DNA of 64,000 nt from Bradyrhizobium guangxiense. Its GTDB lineage: Bacteria > Pseudomonadota > Alphaproteobacteria > Rhizobiales > Xanthobacteraceae. The notes beneath the pieces are model-generated. The model did no database searches, was not told the origin of the DNA, and was given only the letters and a program-made list of their open reading frames with translations. The translations under genes and the position numbers were made by a program. Below are positions 37,192-46,144 of the stretch, one piece after another (positions within the stretch are counted from its first letter, which is position 1; every line of letters starts with the position of its first letter). Where the stretch lies: positions 650,501 to 714,500 of the forward strand of contig NZ_CP022219.1 of NCBI RefSeq assembly GCF_004114915.1. The letters are read 5' to 3'.

Positions 37192-38580
37192 CTACACCGG
37201 AATCCGCACGCTCGCCCTCAATCCCCCCATCGGGCTGTCACCCAGCGTGATGTCGCCGCCATGCGAGCGGGCGATGTCGCGGGCGATGGCAAGGCCGAGG
37301 CCGGTGCCGCCTTCGTCCTGGTTGCGGGCGTTGTCCAGCCGCAGGAACGGCTTTAACACCTCTTCGCGCAAATGCGTGGGAATGCCGGGGCCGTCGTCGT
37401 CGACCGTCACGGTCAAATAACGGTGATCGCGCTGGCCGCTGATGGCGATGCTCTTGCCGTAGCGCGCCGCGTTGGTGACGAGGTTGGCCAGGCAGCGCTT
37501 GAACGAGGCCGGCTTCACCGTCACCACGGGCAGGCCGTGGAAGGCAACGGTCGCGGTGTGGCCATGGCGCTCGGCGTCGCTGCGCAGCTCCTCGAGCGCC
37601 TGTGCCATGTCGGTCGGCTGCGACTGCTCGCCGGAATCGCCGCGCGCGAAGGCAAGGTAATCCTCCAGCATCATCGACATCTCGTCGACGTCCTTGCGCA
37701 TCCCGTCGAGCTCCGGGCTGTCGCCGATCAGCGCCAGCTCGAGCTTGAAGCGGGTCAGGATGGTGCGCAGATCGTGGCTGACGCCGGCGAGCATCGCGGT
37801 GCGCTGCTCCATCGTGCGCTCGATGCGCGACTTCATTTCGAGGAAGGCGACCGCCGCGCGCCGCACCTCGCGCGCGCCGCGCGGCCGGAAATTCGGTGCC
37901 TCGCGGCCCTTGCCGAAACTCTCCGCGGCGTCGGCAAGGCGCAGGATCGGCTTGATCTGGTTGCGCAGGAACAGCACCGCGACGATCAAAAGGATCGAGG
38001 ACGTGCCGACCATCCAGAACAGGAAGATCTCCGAGTTGGAGGCATAGGCGGCGCTGCGCTGCGCGAACACGCGCATTACGGCATCGTCGAGCTGGATGCG
38101 GATCTCGACGAGATTGGAGCGGCCGACGGTGTCGATCCAGAACGAGCGTCCGATCTGGCGCCCGAGCTGCACCGACAGCGTCTGGTCGAGCAGCGAGAAG
38201 AACGGTTTTGGCCCCGGCGGCGGCATGTCGCCGGCGGGCAGGAAATCCACGACGAGGCCGAGGCGCTGCTGCGCGATGCGGCGGATCTGGTCGCGATCCC
38301 GGTCCTGCGGATAGCCCTTGTAGACGTCGATCAGCGCGGCGATGTCCTGCACCACCGCGGCGGACAATCGGCGCGTCACCGTGTTCCAGTGCCGCTCCAT
38401 GAACACGAAGGCGACGACCGATTGCAGCACCACCATCGGCACGATCATGATGAGGAGCGCGCGGGCGTAGAGGCCGGTCGGCATCCAGCCCTTGAACGCG
38501 TTGCCCATCCAGCCATTAGCGGCCGAGACGCGGCCGGCAGCGCTCTTCAAAAGCGTCAGGCCGGTATCGATCGTGCTCAT
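37192..38580 (-). CDS. Two-component sensor histidine kinase (EnvZ-like)
   Basis: The 462-residue kinase has two membrane helices (about 41-60 and 184-205) around a periplasmic domain of some 120 residues, then HAMP, a dimerisation domain with His269 (SHDLRTILTR), N box NAARYG, G1 DDGPGIP and G2 GTGLGLAI. The conserved Pro after HDLRT is Ile here, which is unusual and could change phosphatase or kinase balance. It follows its response regulator by 15 bases in the order MarR-regulator-kinase. Confidence 0.92.
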   Translation of the reverse strand: MSTIDTGLTLLKSAAGRVSAANGWMGNAFKGWMPTGLYARALLIMIVPMVVLQSVVAFVFMERHWNTVTRRLSAAVVQDIAALIDVYKGYPQDRDRDQIRRIAQQRLGLVVDFLPAGDMPPPGPKPFFSLLDQTLSVQLGRQIGRSFWIDTVGRSNLVEIRIQLDDAVMRVFAQRSAAYASNSEIFLFWMVGTSSILLIVAVLFLRNQIKPILRLADAAESFGKGREAPNFRPRGAREVRRAAVAFLEMKSRIERTMEQRTAMLAGVSHDLRTILTRFKLELALIGDSPELDGMRKDVDEMSMMLEDYLAFARGDSGEQSQPTDMAQALEELRSDAERHGHTATVAFHGLPVVTVKPASFKRCLANLVTNAARYGKSIAISGQRDHRYLTVTVDDDGPGIPTHLREEVLKPFLRLDNARNQDEGGTGLGLAIARDIARSHGGDITLGDSPMGGLRASVRIPV

Positions 38581-38595
38581 CTGGCGCGCTTCAAT

Positions 38596-39327
38596 TTATG
38601 GCGAGGCACCCAGCCGGTAGCCGATACCGCGCACCGCCTGGAGGAACAGCGGATTGGCGGGATCGGTCTCGATCTTGCGCCTGAGGCGGTTGATCTGCAC
38701 GTCGACGGCGCGCTCGTTGACGCTGCCATTGCCGGTCAGCGCGCTGCGCGGCACGGTCTCGCCCGGCGTTTCCGAGAGAATGCGCAGCATCTCGCGCTCG
38801 CGGTCGGTGAGATGGATGACCTCCTCACCCTGGCGCAATTCGCCGCGATCGAGATGATAGACATAGGGACCGAAGGCGATCTTCTCGATCGTCGTGGCTT
38901 GCGGCGGCGGGGCGGCGCGCTTCAGGATGTTGTTGATGCGCAGCGCCAGCTCGCGCGGCTCGAACGGCTTTGCCACGTAATCGTCGGCGCCGATTTGCAG
39001 GCCCTCGATGCGGGCCTCCGCCTCGTGCCGCGCCGTCAGCATCACGATCGGCACCGAGGAGGAGGTCCGGATGAAGCGGGCGAGATCGAAGCCGGTCTCG
39101 CCGGGCATCATCACGTCGAGGATCAAGAGGTCGAAATGCAGACCGAGCAATTTCGATCGTGCATCGCCGGCGCTCGCAGCTGTGGTGACGCGATAGCCCT
39201 CGCTGGCGAGGAAGCGCGAGAGCAGATCGCGGATGCGGCGGTCATCGTCGACGAGCAGCAGATGCGGCGCGTCGTCGGCCGGGCGTGCCGGCGGGCGGGC
39301 GAGAGTGGCAGCGAGCGGCACAATCAC
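38596..39327 (-). CDS. OmpR-family response regulator (PetR-like)
   Basis: The 243-residue protein has an N-terminal receiver with Asp71 (LLILDVMMPGE), acidic Asp27-Asp29 (VDDDR) and Lys in YVAKPFEP, then an OmpR/PhoB winged helix with ERAVDVQINRLRRKIE. With a MarR protein directly upstream it resembles the petPR pair of Rhodobacter capsulatus, described next to the cytochrome bc1 genes. That link is from memory, and no pet genes are seen here. It starts with GTG overlapping the upstream stop (GTGA). Confidence 0.9.
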   Translation of the reverse strand: MIVPLAATLARPPARPADDAPHLLLVDDDRRIRDLLSRFLASEGYRVTTAASAGDARSKLLGLHFDLLILDVMMPGETGFDLARFIRTSSSVPIVMLTARHEAEARIEGLQIGADDYVAKPFEPRELALRINNILKRAAPPPQATTIEKIAFGPYVYHLDRGELRQGEEVIHLTDREREMLRILSETPGETVPRSALTGNGSVNERAVDVQINRLRRKIETDPANPLFLQAVRGIGYRLGASP

Positions 39328-39866
39328 TCCTTGGCGTCGTGGTTGACGGAAGCGAAGATCGTCTCGAGCACCTTGTCCGGATCGTCCCGGTCGATCATCG
39401 CGCGCAGGAAGCGCTTGACGGTCTCGGCATCCTGCGGAGCCATCTCGGCGAGCGCCCTGGTGATCCGCGTGGTCTGCAGACCTGCGAGCTTCTGCACCAG
39501 CGCCTCACCTTTCGGCGTCGCGTAGAGCAGGCGCTGGCGGCGGTCGTTGTCGCCGGTCTTCTGCACGATGTAGCCCTCGTCGAGAAGCTGCTTGAGCACG
39601 CGGCCGAGCGACTGTTTTGTGATGCGCAGGACGTCGAGCAGATCGGCGACCTTGAGGCCGGGATAACGATAGACGAAGTGCATGACCCGGTGATGGGCCC
39701 GGCCGAAGCCGAAAGCCTCCAGCTCCTGGTCCGGATCGCCGACGAAATCACGATAGGCGAAGAACAGCAGCTCGATGATATCCCAGCGCAAATTGCCTCC
39801 ATCGCCTGCGGCCGGCCGCGGCTCGGCGGCGTCTTGGGCGGGACTCGCGAAATTTATGTCAGGCAT
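39324..39866 (-). CDS. MarR-family transcriptional regulator (PetP-like)
   Basis: The 180-residue protein has a MarR winged helix: VADLLDVLRITKQSLGRVLKQLLDEGYI for recognition helices and the wing DNDRRQRLLYATPKGEALV. It heads the trio with the response regulator and kinase, overlapping the former by 4 bases. The start is taken at MPDINFAS (39866); a GTG at 39911 is possible. The gene is divergent from ilvE, so it might control itself and ilvE. Confidence 0.88.
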   Translation of the reverse strand: MPDINFASPAQDAAEPRPAAGDGGNLRWDIIELLFFAYRDFVGDPDQELEAFGFGRAHHRVMHFVYRYPGLKVADLLDVLRITKQSLGRVLKQLLDEGYIVQKTGDNDRRQRLLYATPKGEALVQKLAGLQTTRITRALAEMAPQDAETVKRFLRAMIDRDDPDKVLETIFASVNHDAKE

Positions 39867-40203
39867 ATTGACGTATCTTGGGTTCAATGTTACAAAACGA
39901 TCGGCCCGCACGAAATTTTAGATCGTTTCGCGGCGGGCAGCGTCGAAGCAGGGACGGCGGAAGGGGCCGGACAGGCGACGACGGCCGGATCAGATCTACC
40001 GTGCGATTGTCGAGCGGCATTTCGGCAAAACATACTGGACTTCCGCCTTCCGCAAAAGCATGTCCTCGACGGCATGCTGGCCACGGGAAACCGGCCGTAA
40101 CAAGGCTGACGGTGGTCCGGCCTGAAACCAATCAAGCCAGCCGGGCCCGGAAGGGCAGGCCGGCGCCAGAACAGCGCCGCCATCGGCAGCGGGAGGCAAG
40201 GAC

Positions 40204-41286
40204 ATGAGTATGAAATTCGACATCCAGCCCGCATCCAATCCGACCCCCGAGAAGGACCGGGTCGCCAAACTGGTGGACCCCGGCTTCGGACGGGTCTTCA
40301 CCGATCACATGGCGATCGTCCGCTACAACCAGGCCAAGGGCGGCTGGTACGAGGCGAAGATCGAGGCACGCGCCAACTTCCAGATGGATCCGGCCGGGGC
40401 CGTCCTGCACTACGCGCAGGAGATCTTCGAGGGTCTGAAGGCCTACAAGCGCGACGACGGCGGCGTGAACCTGTTCCGCCCCGACGCCAATGCGCGGCGT
40501 TTCAGGGACTCGGCGGATCGCATGGCCATGGCGCAGCTGCCCGAAGACGTCTTCATCGAGGCGGTCGAGCAGGTCGTGCGCATCGACCGTGCCTGGATGC
40601 CGGGTGGCGAGGGCAGCCTCTACCTGCGGCCCTTCATGATCGCGAGCGAGACCTTCCTCGGCGTCAAGCCGTCGTCCGAGTACATTTTTGCGGTGATCGC
40701 CTCGCCGGTCGGCTCCTATTTCAAGGGCGGTCCTGCCCCGGTCTCGATCTGGGTGTCGGAGAACTACACCCGCGCGGCGATCGGCGGCACCGGCGCCGTC
40801 AAATGCGGCGGCAATTATGCGGCGAGCCTGCGGGCCCAGGCCGAGGCGATCCAGCATGGCTGCGATCAGGTCGTCTTCCTCGACGCGGTGGAGCGCCGCT
40901 ACATCGAGGAGCTCGGTGGCATGAACGTGTTCTTCGTGTTCGACGACGGCTCGCTGTCGACGCCGCCGCTCGGCACGATTTTGCCGGGCATCACCCGCGA
41001 CTCCATCATCACGCTTGCCCGCGACGCGGGGAAGACGGTGCGCGAAGAACCCTATTCGCTCGATCAATGGCGCAAGGATGCGGCGAGCGGCAAGCTGAAG
41101 GAAGCCTTCGCCTGCGGCACTGCCGCCGTGATCTCGCCGATCGGCAAGGTGCGTTCGGTGAGCGGCGATTTCGAGATCTCCGGCGGCGCCGCCGGCCCCG
41201 TCGCCATGGGCCTGCGCAAGCAGCTCGTCGACATCCAGTACGGCCGCACCAACGACCCGCACAACTGGATCCGCAAGGTGTTTTGA
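40204..41286 (+). CDS. ilvE: Branched-chain amino acid aminotransferase
   Basis: IlvE transfers amino groups between glutamate and the 2-keto acids of valine, leucine and isoleucine. The 360-residue class IV PLP enzyme is of the longer BCAT type, with the catalytic Lys in GAVKCGGNYAASL, YAQEIFEGLKAY, and the PLP-binding EACGTAA-like AFACGTAAVISPIG. GGGAGGC lies upstream of the ATG. It is divergent from the MarR gene. Confidence 0.95.
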   Translation: MSMKFDIQPASNPTPEKDRVAKLVDPGFGRVFTDHMAIVRYNQAKGGWYEAKIEARANFQMDPAGAVLHYAQEIFEGLKAYKRDDGGVNLFRPDANARRFRDSADRMAMAQLPEDVFIEAVEQVVRIDRAWMPGGEGSLYLRPFMIASETFLGVKPSSEYIFAVIASPVGSYFKGGPAPVSIWVSENYTRAAIGGTGAVKCGGNYAASLRAQAEAIQHGCDQVVFLDAVERRYIEELGGMNVFFVFDDGSLSTPPLGTILPGITRDSIITLARDAGKTVREEPYSLDQWRKDAASGKLKEAFACGTAAVISPIGKVRSVSGDFEISGGAAGPVAMGLRKQLVDIQYGRTNDPHNWIRKVF

Positions 41287-41317
41287 TCAGCGTCGGAGCT
41301 GATTCTGGGCTCTTTCT

Positions 41318-41467
41318 TCCCTTCTCCCCTTGTGGGAGAAGGTGGCGCGAAGCGCCGGATGAGGGGTTCTCTCCCACGCGCCCGGATGTAGAGATGAGTG
41401 CGCGGAGAGAACCCCTCACCCGGCTTCGCTAACGCGAAGCCACCCTCTCCCACAAGGGGAGAGGGTA
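41318..41467. repeat. Long inverted intergenic repeat
   Basis: The outer arms cttctccccttgtgggagaa and ctctcccacaaggggagagg enclose inner inverted segments, gatgaggggttctctccc and agagaacccctcac. It fills most of the ilvE-hisS spacer. A related but different element is at 51906-52062. Confidence 0.8.
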
Positions 41468-41510
41468 CACCGCCCGGGTTGCCGCGGCGTACATCGGATT
41501 TAACGCCGTC

Positions 41511-43031
41511 ATGAAAGACAAGGCTAAAAAACCCCAGAAGCTGAAGGCGCGCCTGCCGCGCGGGCTCGAGGATCGCGATCCCGCCGCGATCCGGGCGACG
41601 CGCGAGATGGTCGAGAAGATCCGCGCTGTCTACGAGCTCTACGGCTTCGAGCCGGTGGAGACGCCGGCGATGGAATATACCGACGCGCTCGGCAAGTTCC
41701 TGCCCGATCAGGATCGTCCGAACGAGGGCGTGTTCTCGTTCCAGGACGACGACGAGCAGTGGATCAGCTTGCGCTACGATTTGACCGCGCCGCTTGCCCG
41801 CTATGTCGGCGAACGCTATGGCAGCGACGCACTGGTCCTGCCCTATCGCAGCTATCGCGTCGGCTACGTGTTCCGCAACGAGAAGCCCGGTCCCGGCCGC
41901 TTCCGCCAGTTCATGCAGTTCGATGCCGACACGGTCGGCTCGGCGACGCCGGCGGCGGATGCCGAGATCTGCATGATGGCGGCCGACACGATGGAAGCGC
42001 TGGGCATCCAGCGCGGCCAGTATGTGGTGAAGGTGAACAACCGTAAGGTGCTCGACGGCGTGCTGGAAGCCATCGGGCTCGGCGGCGACGAGAACGCTGC
42101 ACGGCGGCTGATCGTGCTGCGCGCCATCGACAAGCTCGACAAGTTCTCCGCCGACGAGGTGCGCAAGCTGCTCGGGCCCGGACGATGGGATGGCGGCGAA
42201 GAAGGCAAGGGCGATTTTACGAAAGGCGCCAATCTGAGCGCAGCCGAGGCCGACGTCGTTCTCGCCATCACCAAGCCGCGGGAGGATTGGAAAGACGCCA
42301 TTGCCGCCGCAGAGGCTTATCTTGCCAAGAGCCAGGTCGGTCAGGCCGGCGTGAGCGAGCTGGAAGAGATTGCCAAGCTGGTCACCGCATCGGGTTATGG
42401 TGCCGACCGTATCAAGATCGATCCCTCCGTCGTGCGCGGCCTCGAATATTACACCGGCCCCGTGTACGAGGTCGAACTGCTGCTCGAGACCAAGGACGAG
42501 AAGGGCCGACCGGTGCGCTTCGGCTCGGTCGGCGGCGGTGGCCGCTATGACGGTCTGGTCTCGCGCTTCCGCGGCGAGCCGGTGCCGGCAACCGGATTCT
42601 CGATCGGCGTGTCGCGGCTGCAGGCTGCGCTCACCTTGCTCGGCAAGCTCGACACCAGGCCGGAATTCGGCCCCGTCGTCGTCACCGTGTTCGACCGCGA
42701 TCGCGTCGCCGACTACCAGAAGATGGTGGCGTCCCTGCGCACCGCCGGCATCCGCGCCGAGCTCTATCTCGGCAATCCCAAGAACATGGGCAATCAGCTC
42801 AAATATGCCGACCGCCGCAACTCACCTTGCGTCATCATCCAGGGCTCGGATGAAAAGGCGCGCGGCGAGGTGCAGGTGAAGGACCTGATCGAAGGCGCCA
42901 AGGCGGCGGCCGCGATTGCGTCCAACCAGGAATGGCGCGAGAGCCGGCCGGCGCAGTTCTCGTGCAGCGAAGCCGATCTCGTCGCGAAAGTACGCGAGGT
43001 CCTGGCCCGCCATGACGTGAGCTGGGGCTAG
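41511..43031 (+). CDS. hisS: Histidyl-tRNA synthetase
   Basis: This class II synthetase charges tRNA-His. The 506-residue protein has motif 2 ([20 protein letters not shown]), the HisRS-specific [15 protein letters not shown], motif 3 ([10 protein letters not shown]) and a C-terminal anticodon-binding domain. It is longer than the 420-residue E. coli protein, with an insertion around 195-265, as in other alphaproteobacterial HisRS. Confidence 0.95.
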   Translation: MKDKAKKPQKLKARLPRGLEDRDPAAIRATREMVEKIRAVYELYGFEPVETPAMEYTDALGKFLPDQDRPNEGVFSFQDDDEQWISLRYDLTAPLARYVGERYGSDALVLPYRSYRVGYVFRNEKPGPGRFRQFMQFDADTVGSATPAADAEICMMAADTMEALGIQRGQYVVKVNNRKVLDGVLEAIGLGGDENAARRLIVLRAIDKLDKFSADEVRKLLGPGRWDGGEEGKGDFTKGANLSAAEADVVLAITKPREDWKDAIAAAEAYLAKSQVGQAGVSELEEIAKLVTASGYGADRIKIDPSVVRGLEYYTGPVYEVELLLETKDEKGRPVRFGSVGGGGRYDGLVSRFRGEPVPATGFSIGVSRLQAALTLLGKLDTRPEFGPVVVTVFDRDRVADYQKMVASLRTAGIRAELYLGNPKNMGNQLKYADRRNSPCVIIQGSDEKARGEVQVKDLIEGAKAAAAIASNQEWRESRPAQFSCSEADLVAKVREVLARHDVSWG

Positions 43032-43040
43032 CCATTCGCA

Positions 43041-43128
43041 CATGACGTCATGCCCGGGCTTGTCCCGGGCATCCACGTCTTGTTTGATGCGCTCCATCAT
43101 GAATGACCGGGAAGAGCCCGGCCATGAC
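43041..43128. repeat. Palindromic 'gtcatgcccggg' repeat
   Basis: An imperfect inverted repeat with cgtcatgcccgggcttgtcc on the left and agcccggccatgacgac on the right lies just downstream of hisS and upstream of the tautomerase gene. Confidence 0.65.
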
Positions 43129-43149
43129 GACAGCAACAGGGAGACGACG

Positions 43150-43353
43150 ATGCCTGAGATCACCATCAGCATGGCCGAAGGCCGCACCGACGAGCAGAAG
43201 GCCGGCATGATGCGCGACATCACCCAGGCGCTGGTGAAGAATCTCGGCGTCGATGCCGATGCCGTCGTCATCCAGATCAACGAAGCCCCGCTCCGCCACA
43301 AGATGAAGGGCGGCAAGACGTTTGTTGAGCGCGCGGCGGCTGCGAAGAAATAG
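43150..43353 (+). CDS. 4-oxalocrotonate tautomerase-family protein
   Basis: The 67-residue protein starts MPEITISMAEGRTDEQK. After removal of Met, Pro1 would be the catalytic base of this superfamily, and the Arg and aromatic-side residues of the small beta-alpha-beta fold follow (LRHKMKGGKTFVERA). Such tautomerases act as hexamers on 2-oxo-dienoates, but many have unknown substrates. The start is fixed by Pro2, and an upstream in-frame ATG at 43042 lies in the repeat. Confidence 0.88.
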   Translation: MPEITISMAEGRTDEQKAGMMRDITQALVKNLGVDADAVVIQINEAPLRHKMKGGKTFVERAAAAKK

Positions 43354-43378
43354 CCGACGCTGTAGCGCCGATCACCAG

Positions 43379-43512
43379 TGTCGTCCCCGCGAAAGCGGAG
43401 ATCCATAACCCAGCGTGTGGTTATGGAGCGAACTGGCAACTCCGAGTCTTCGCCAAAGTCGATCCTGTGGTTATGGGTCCCGGATCTGCGCTTCGCTTGT
43501 CCGGGACGACAA
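43379..43512. repeat. Palindromic 'gtcgtccccgcg' repeat
   Basis: The left arm gtcgtccccgcgaaagcgga and right arm cttgtccgggacgacaa enclose two direct copies of a tgtggttatgg-like stretch. It lies between the tautomerase and the thioesterase genes. Confidence 0.7.
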
Positions 43513-43524
43513 CGAGCAAGCACC

Positions 43525-43917
43525 ATGGACGCACGCGAGTTCATCACGATCGGCATGAGCGCCGAGCGCACGTTGGTGGTCCCCACGGAGCGCACGGTCG
43601 GGCATTTCGTGCCCGGCATGCCTTTTGTCTATGCGACGCCGATGATGATCCTGGAGATGGAGATGACCGCGGGCGATGCGATCCGCGCCGCGCTCCAGCC
43701 GGGCTGGGTCACCGTCGGCACCGAGGTCGATATCCGCCATCTCGCAGCCGCCTTGGTCGGCGCGACGGTGCGGACCACCGCGAGGGTCGTCGCGGTCGAG
43801 CGCCGCGTCATCCGCTTCGAGGTCGAGGCCTTCGAGGGCACGCGCAAGCTCGGTGAGGGGCGCCACGCCCGCGGTCTCGTCAATGTCGAGATGTTCAACA
43901 AGCGGCTAGGGGCATAG
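43525..43917 (+). CDS. FlK-type hotdog thioesterase
   Basis: The 130-residue protein follows the pattern of fluoroacetyl-CoA thioesterase FlK: the opening TERTVGHFVPGMPFVYATPMM, the acid in ILEMEMTAGDAIR, PGWVTVGTEVDIRHLAAAL with the active-site His, and the end GRHARGLVNVEMFNKRL. FlK uses a Thr-Glu-His set, and Thr, Glu and His are present at equivalent places. FlK-like proteins without fluoroacetate activity exist, so the acyl group is unproven. The start at 43525 excludes the repeat upstream. Confidence 0.82.
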   Translation: MDAREFITIGMSAERTLVVPTERTVGHFVPGMPFVYATPMMILEMEMTAGDAIRAALQPGWVTVGTEVDIRHLAAALVGATVRTTARVVAVERRVIRFEVEAFEGTRKLGEGRHARGLVNVEMFNKRLGA

Positions 43918-43944
43918 CCGCGATCTCAGGCTCTACGACACCTG

Positions 43945-44769
43945 TTACTTCGCCAATTCCTTCGACCGCTGCGTGGCCGCGGCGATCGCGCGGATCATGA
44001 GATCGCGCAGGCCGGGCTCGCCCATCAACACGCCGAGCGCGGCGGCGGTGGTGCCGCCGGGCGAGGTGACGTTCTGGCGCAGCGTGGCGGAGGGAAGCTC
44101 CGACTGGTGCAGCAGCTCGCCGGAGCCTGCGACCGTCTCGCGCGCAAGCTTCGTCGCCAGCGCCTCGGGCAGGCCCGCTTCGACGCCGGCCCGCGCCAGC
44201 TCCTCGGCGAGCAGGAACACATAGGCCGGCCCTGAGCCGGAGACGGCGGTCACCGCGTCCAACAGGCTTTCATCCTCGACCCATTCGACCGAGCCGGTGG
44301 CGCGCAGCAGCGCATCGGCCACCGCGCGCTGCGCGGGGCTGACGTTGTTCGCCGCAACGGCCACGGTGATGCCGCGGCCGATCGCTGCCGGCGTGTTCGG
44401 CATCGCGCGCACCACGGCTCCGCCGCAGACCTCTTCAAGCGAGGCGATCGTGGTTCCCGCCATGATCGACACCACCGAGGTCTTGTCCGAGACGAATTGC
44501 TTCAGCCTGGCGCCGGCCTCGCGGAACATCTGCGGCTTCACCGCGACGACCAGCGTCGCGACCTGGCCGGCCGTCGCCACATCGGGATTGAGCGCGACGC
44601 CCCTGGCGGCCAGCGCGGTGATCTCGGGCGAGAGATGCGGATCGACCACCGCGACGCGGCGCGGATCGAGCCCGCCCGAAAGCCATCCGGTCAGCATCGC
44701 GCCGCCCATCTTGCCGGCGCCGGCGAGGAGAATGGTGCCGGTGATGTTTTGGAGAGGATTGTTTGCCAT
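43945..44769 (-). CDS. proC: Pyrroline-5-carboxylate reductase
   Basis: ProC reduces pyrroline-5-carboxylate to proline with NAD(P)H. The 274-residue protein has the N-terminal Rossmann motif LLAGAGKMGGAML, the family segment VRAMPNTPAAIGRGI, and the C-terminal dimer domain SGSGPAYVFLLAEEL with TSPGGTTAAALGVL. The ATG at 44769 (MANNPLQN) is chosen over an upstream extension that runs into the repeat. Confidence 0.95.
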   Translation of the reverse strand: MANNPLQNITGTILLAGAGKMGGAMLTGWLSGGLDPRRVAVVDPHLSPEITALAARGVALNPDVATAGQVATLVVAVKPQMFREAGARLKQFVSDKTSVVSIMAGTTIASLEEVCGGAVVRAMPNTPAAIGRGITVAVAANNVSPAQRAVADALLRATGSVEWVEDESLLDAVTAVSGSGPAYVFLLAEELARAGVEAGLPEALATKLARETVAGSGELLHQSELPSATLRQNVTSPGGTTAAALGVLMGEPGLRDLMIRAIAAATQRSKELAK

Positions 44770-44795
44770 CGCCGTTGCCACACACTCAGGCGTCA

Positions 44796-44938
44796 TCCCC
44801 GCGAAGGCGGGGATCCATAACCACAGGCGGTTCTAGTGGATCGGGATGTCGGCAACAAGCCGCGTGCCACGAGCGAAATCACGCGGTATGGATCCCGGAT
44901 CTGCGCGCGTTTTGGGCGCTCTTGTCCGGGATGACGTG
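44796..44938. repeat. Palindromic 'gtcatccccgcg' repeat
   Basis: The arms gcgtcatccccgcgaaggcg and gctcttgtccgggatgacg are separated by about 100 bases with a ggatccataacc / ggtatggatcc inner pair. It lies between proC and the ybjN-like gene. Confidence 0.75.
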
Positions 44939-44975
44939 GGGAGCGAGCGTCGGCTCTATTACAGCGTGAGAGACC

Positions 44976-45476
44976 CTACGCCTCTCCGACCGTATCGAAC
45001 ATCGCGGCGTCCATGGCCTGCGCGGTGGTCTTGCCGGCCCACACCACGAACTGGAAGGCCGGGAAATAGCGCTCGCAGGCGTGGATGGCGCCGGCGAGCA
45101 TGGCCTCGCATTGCGCGGTCGAGGCGGTCAACCCGCCCGGCAGCACCAGGGCCTGGCGGTGCATCACCATGCCGGTGTTGGTCCACAAATCGAAATGACC
45201 GACCCACAGCTGCTCGTTGACGGCTGCGACGAGCCGCTGCACTTCGCCGCGGCGCGCGAGCGGAATCTTCATGTCGAACGCGCAGGCCAGATGCAGCGCC
45301 TCGATCTCGCCCATCCAGGTGAAGGAGAGCTGGTAGTCGGTCCATTGTCCCTTCGAGACAATCGTGAGTTCGTCTTCGCCGGAGCGTTCGAACGGCCAGT
45401 TGTTGCTGGCAGCGATGTCCTCGACCACCGCGAGCGGATGGCTTCTGGAATCGATAGTGCCTTCGAGCAGGGACAT
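44976..45476 (-). CDS. YbjN domain-containing protein
   Basis: The 166-residue protein matches the alphaproteobacterial YbjN family, a type III secretion chaperone-like fold: PLAVVEDIAASNNWPFERSG, DYQLSFTWMGEIEALHLACAFD, LWVGHFDLWTNTGMVMHRQAL. The function is unestablished; E. coli YbjN affects motility and stress responses. The start is placed at MSLLEGTIDSR (45476). Its order next to proC is common in this group. Confidence 0.85.
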   Translation of the reverse strand: MSLLEGTIDSRSHPLAVVEDIAASNNWPFERSGEDELTIVSKGQWTDYQLSFTWMGEIEALHLACAFDMKIPLARRGEVQRLVAAVNEQLWVGHFDLWTNTGMVMHRQALVLPGGLTASTAQCEAMLAGAIHACERYFPAFQFVVWAGKTTAQAMDAAMFDTVGEA

Positions 45477-45912
45477 GCCGTCTCGACCTCTTGCCTTCTT
45501 GTTGTCCTTGATACGCACGCGGTTGGGCCCGGCGCGCGCTCCCTAAACGTCGCTACGGCGTCCCCTCGGAATCGCCTTTGCAATCTCCTCGGATTCGCTG
45601 TTGCGATCCCTCGGATCAGCGCGGGCCTTTCGCGGATCAAGTGATGTGATTTGCGGAATCTGCGCAACGGGGTCCCGAGTCCGTCCACAAGCCAGGACTC
45701 GTTCGTCCACAGCTCATCTCCGCCACAATTCTTAACGCGGAGAACAAACCGGAATCGGACTCGCAAAGGGCACCAATTGTTAATTCCGCCCAGCGAGGGC
45801 CGGATCGCCATGGCGGCATGGGACCATGCGTATTCCCCATGCGGAACGCGCTTGCCGCGACTGCCCGGCGGCGTCATATTTCCAGGCAGGCCGTTCATCC
45901 CGGGCGGCCGAT
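45477..45912. other. Intergenic region upstream of ribH2, no supported gene
   Basis: This region separates the ybjN-like gene from the FMN riboswitch. It contains a cluster of near-direct repeats around 45560-45625 (cctcggaatcgc, cctcggattcgc, cctcggatcagc). A plus-strand open frame from 45651 overlaps the riboswitch and is not credible. The ribH2 promoter must lie in the right half of this stretch. Confidence 0.5.
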
Positions 45913-46063
45913 GTTCTCAGGGCGGGGTGAAAGTCCCCACCGGCGGTAAGGGCCGACAGGCCTAAGCCCGCGAGCGCCTTCCGTGAGGGTTATCCCGAAC
46001 GGAAGGGTCAGCAGATTCGGTGCAATTCCGAAGCCGACGGTTAAAGTCCGGATGAAAGAGAAC
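45913..46063 (+). ncRNA. FMN riboswitch (RFN element)
   Basis: The aptamer is closed by gttctc (45913-45918) and gagaac (46058-46063). In between are the RFN hallmarks ggggtgaaagtccccaccgg, cggtaagggccgacagg, tcagcagattcggtgcaatt and gccgacggttaaagtccgga. It binds FMN and lowers expression of the downstream gene. Downstream, tcctt at 46125-46129 can pair with the ribosome site gagga at 46135-46139, so control of translation is plausible; no T-run terminator is seen. Confidence 0.95.
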
Positions 46064-46144
46064 GGTCGGTGACAGACGCATCGCAAGGTGCGGCTGTTTG
46101 TCGTTCCGTGTGCCCTGATTCTGGTCCTTAAACCGAGGAAAGCC

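Noticed and set aside
43042..43149. N-terminal extension of the tautomerase
   Set aside because: Catalysis needs Pro directly after the initiator Met, so the start must be 43150.
45651..45965. Plus-strand open frame upstream of ribH
   Set aside because: It ends inside the FMN aptamer, whose sequence is constrained as RNA. The peptide has no coherent features.
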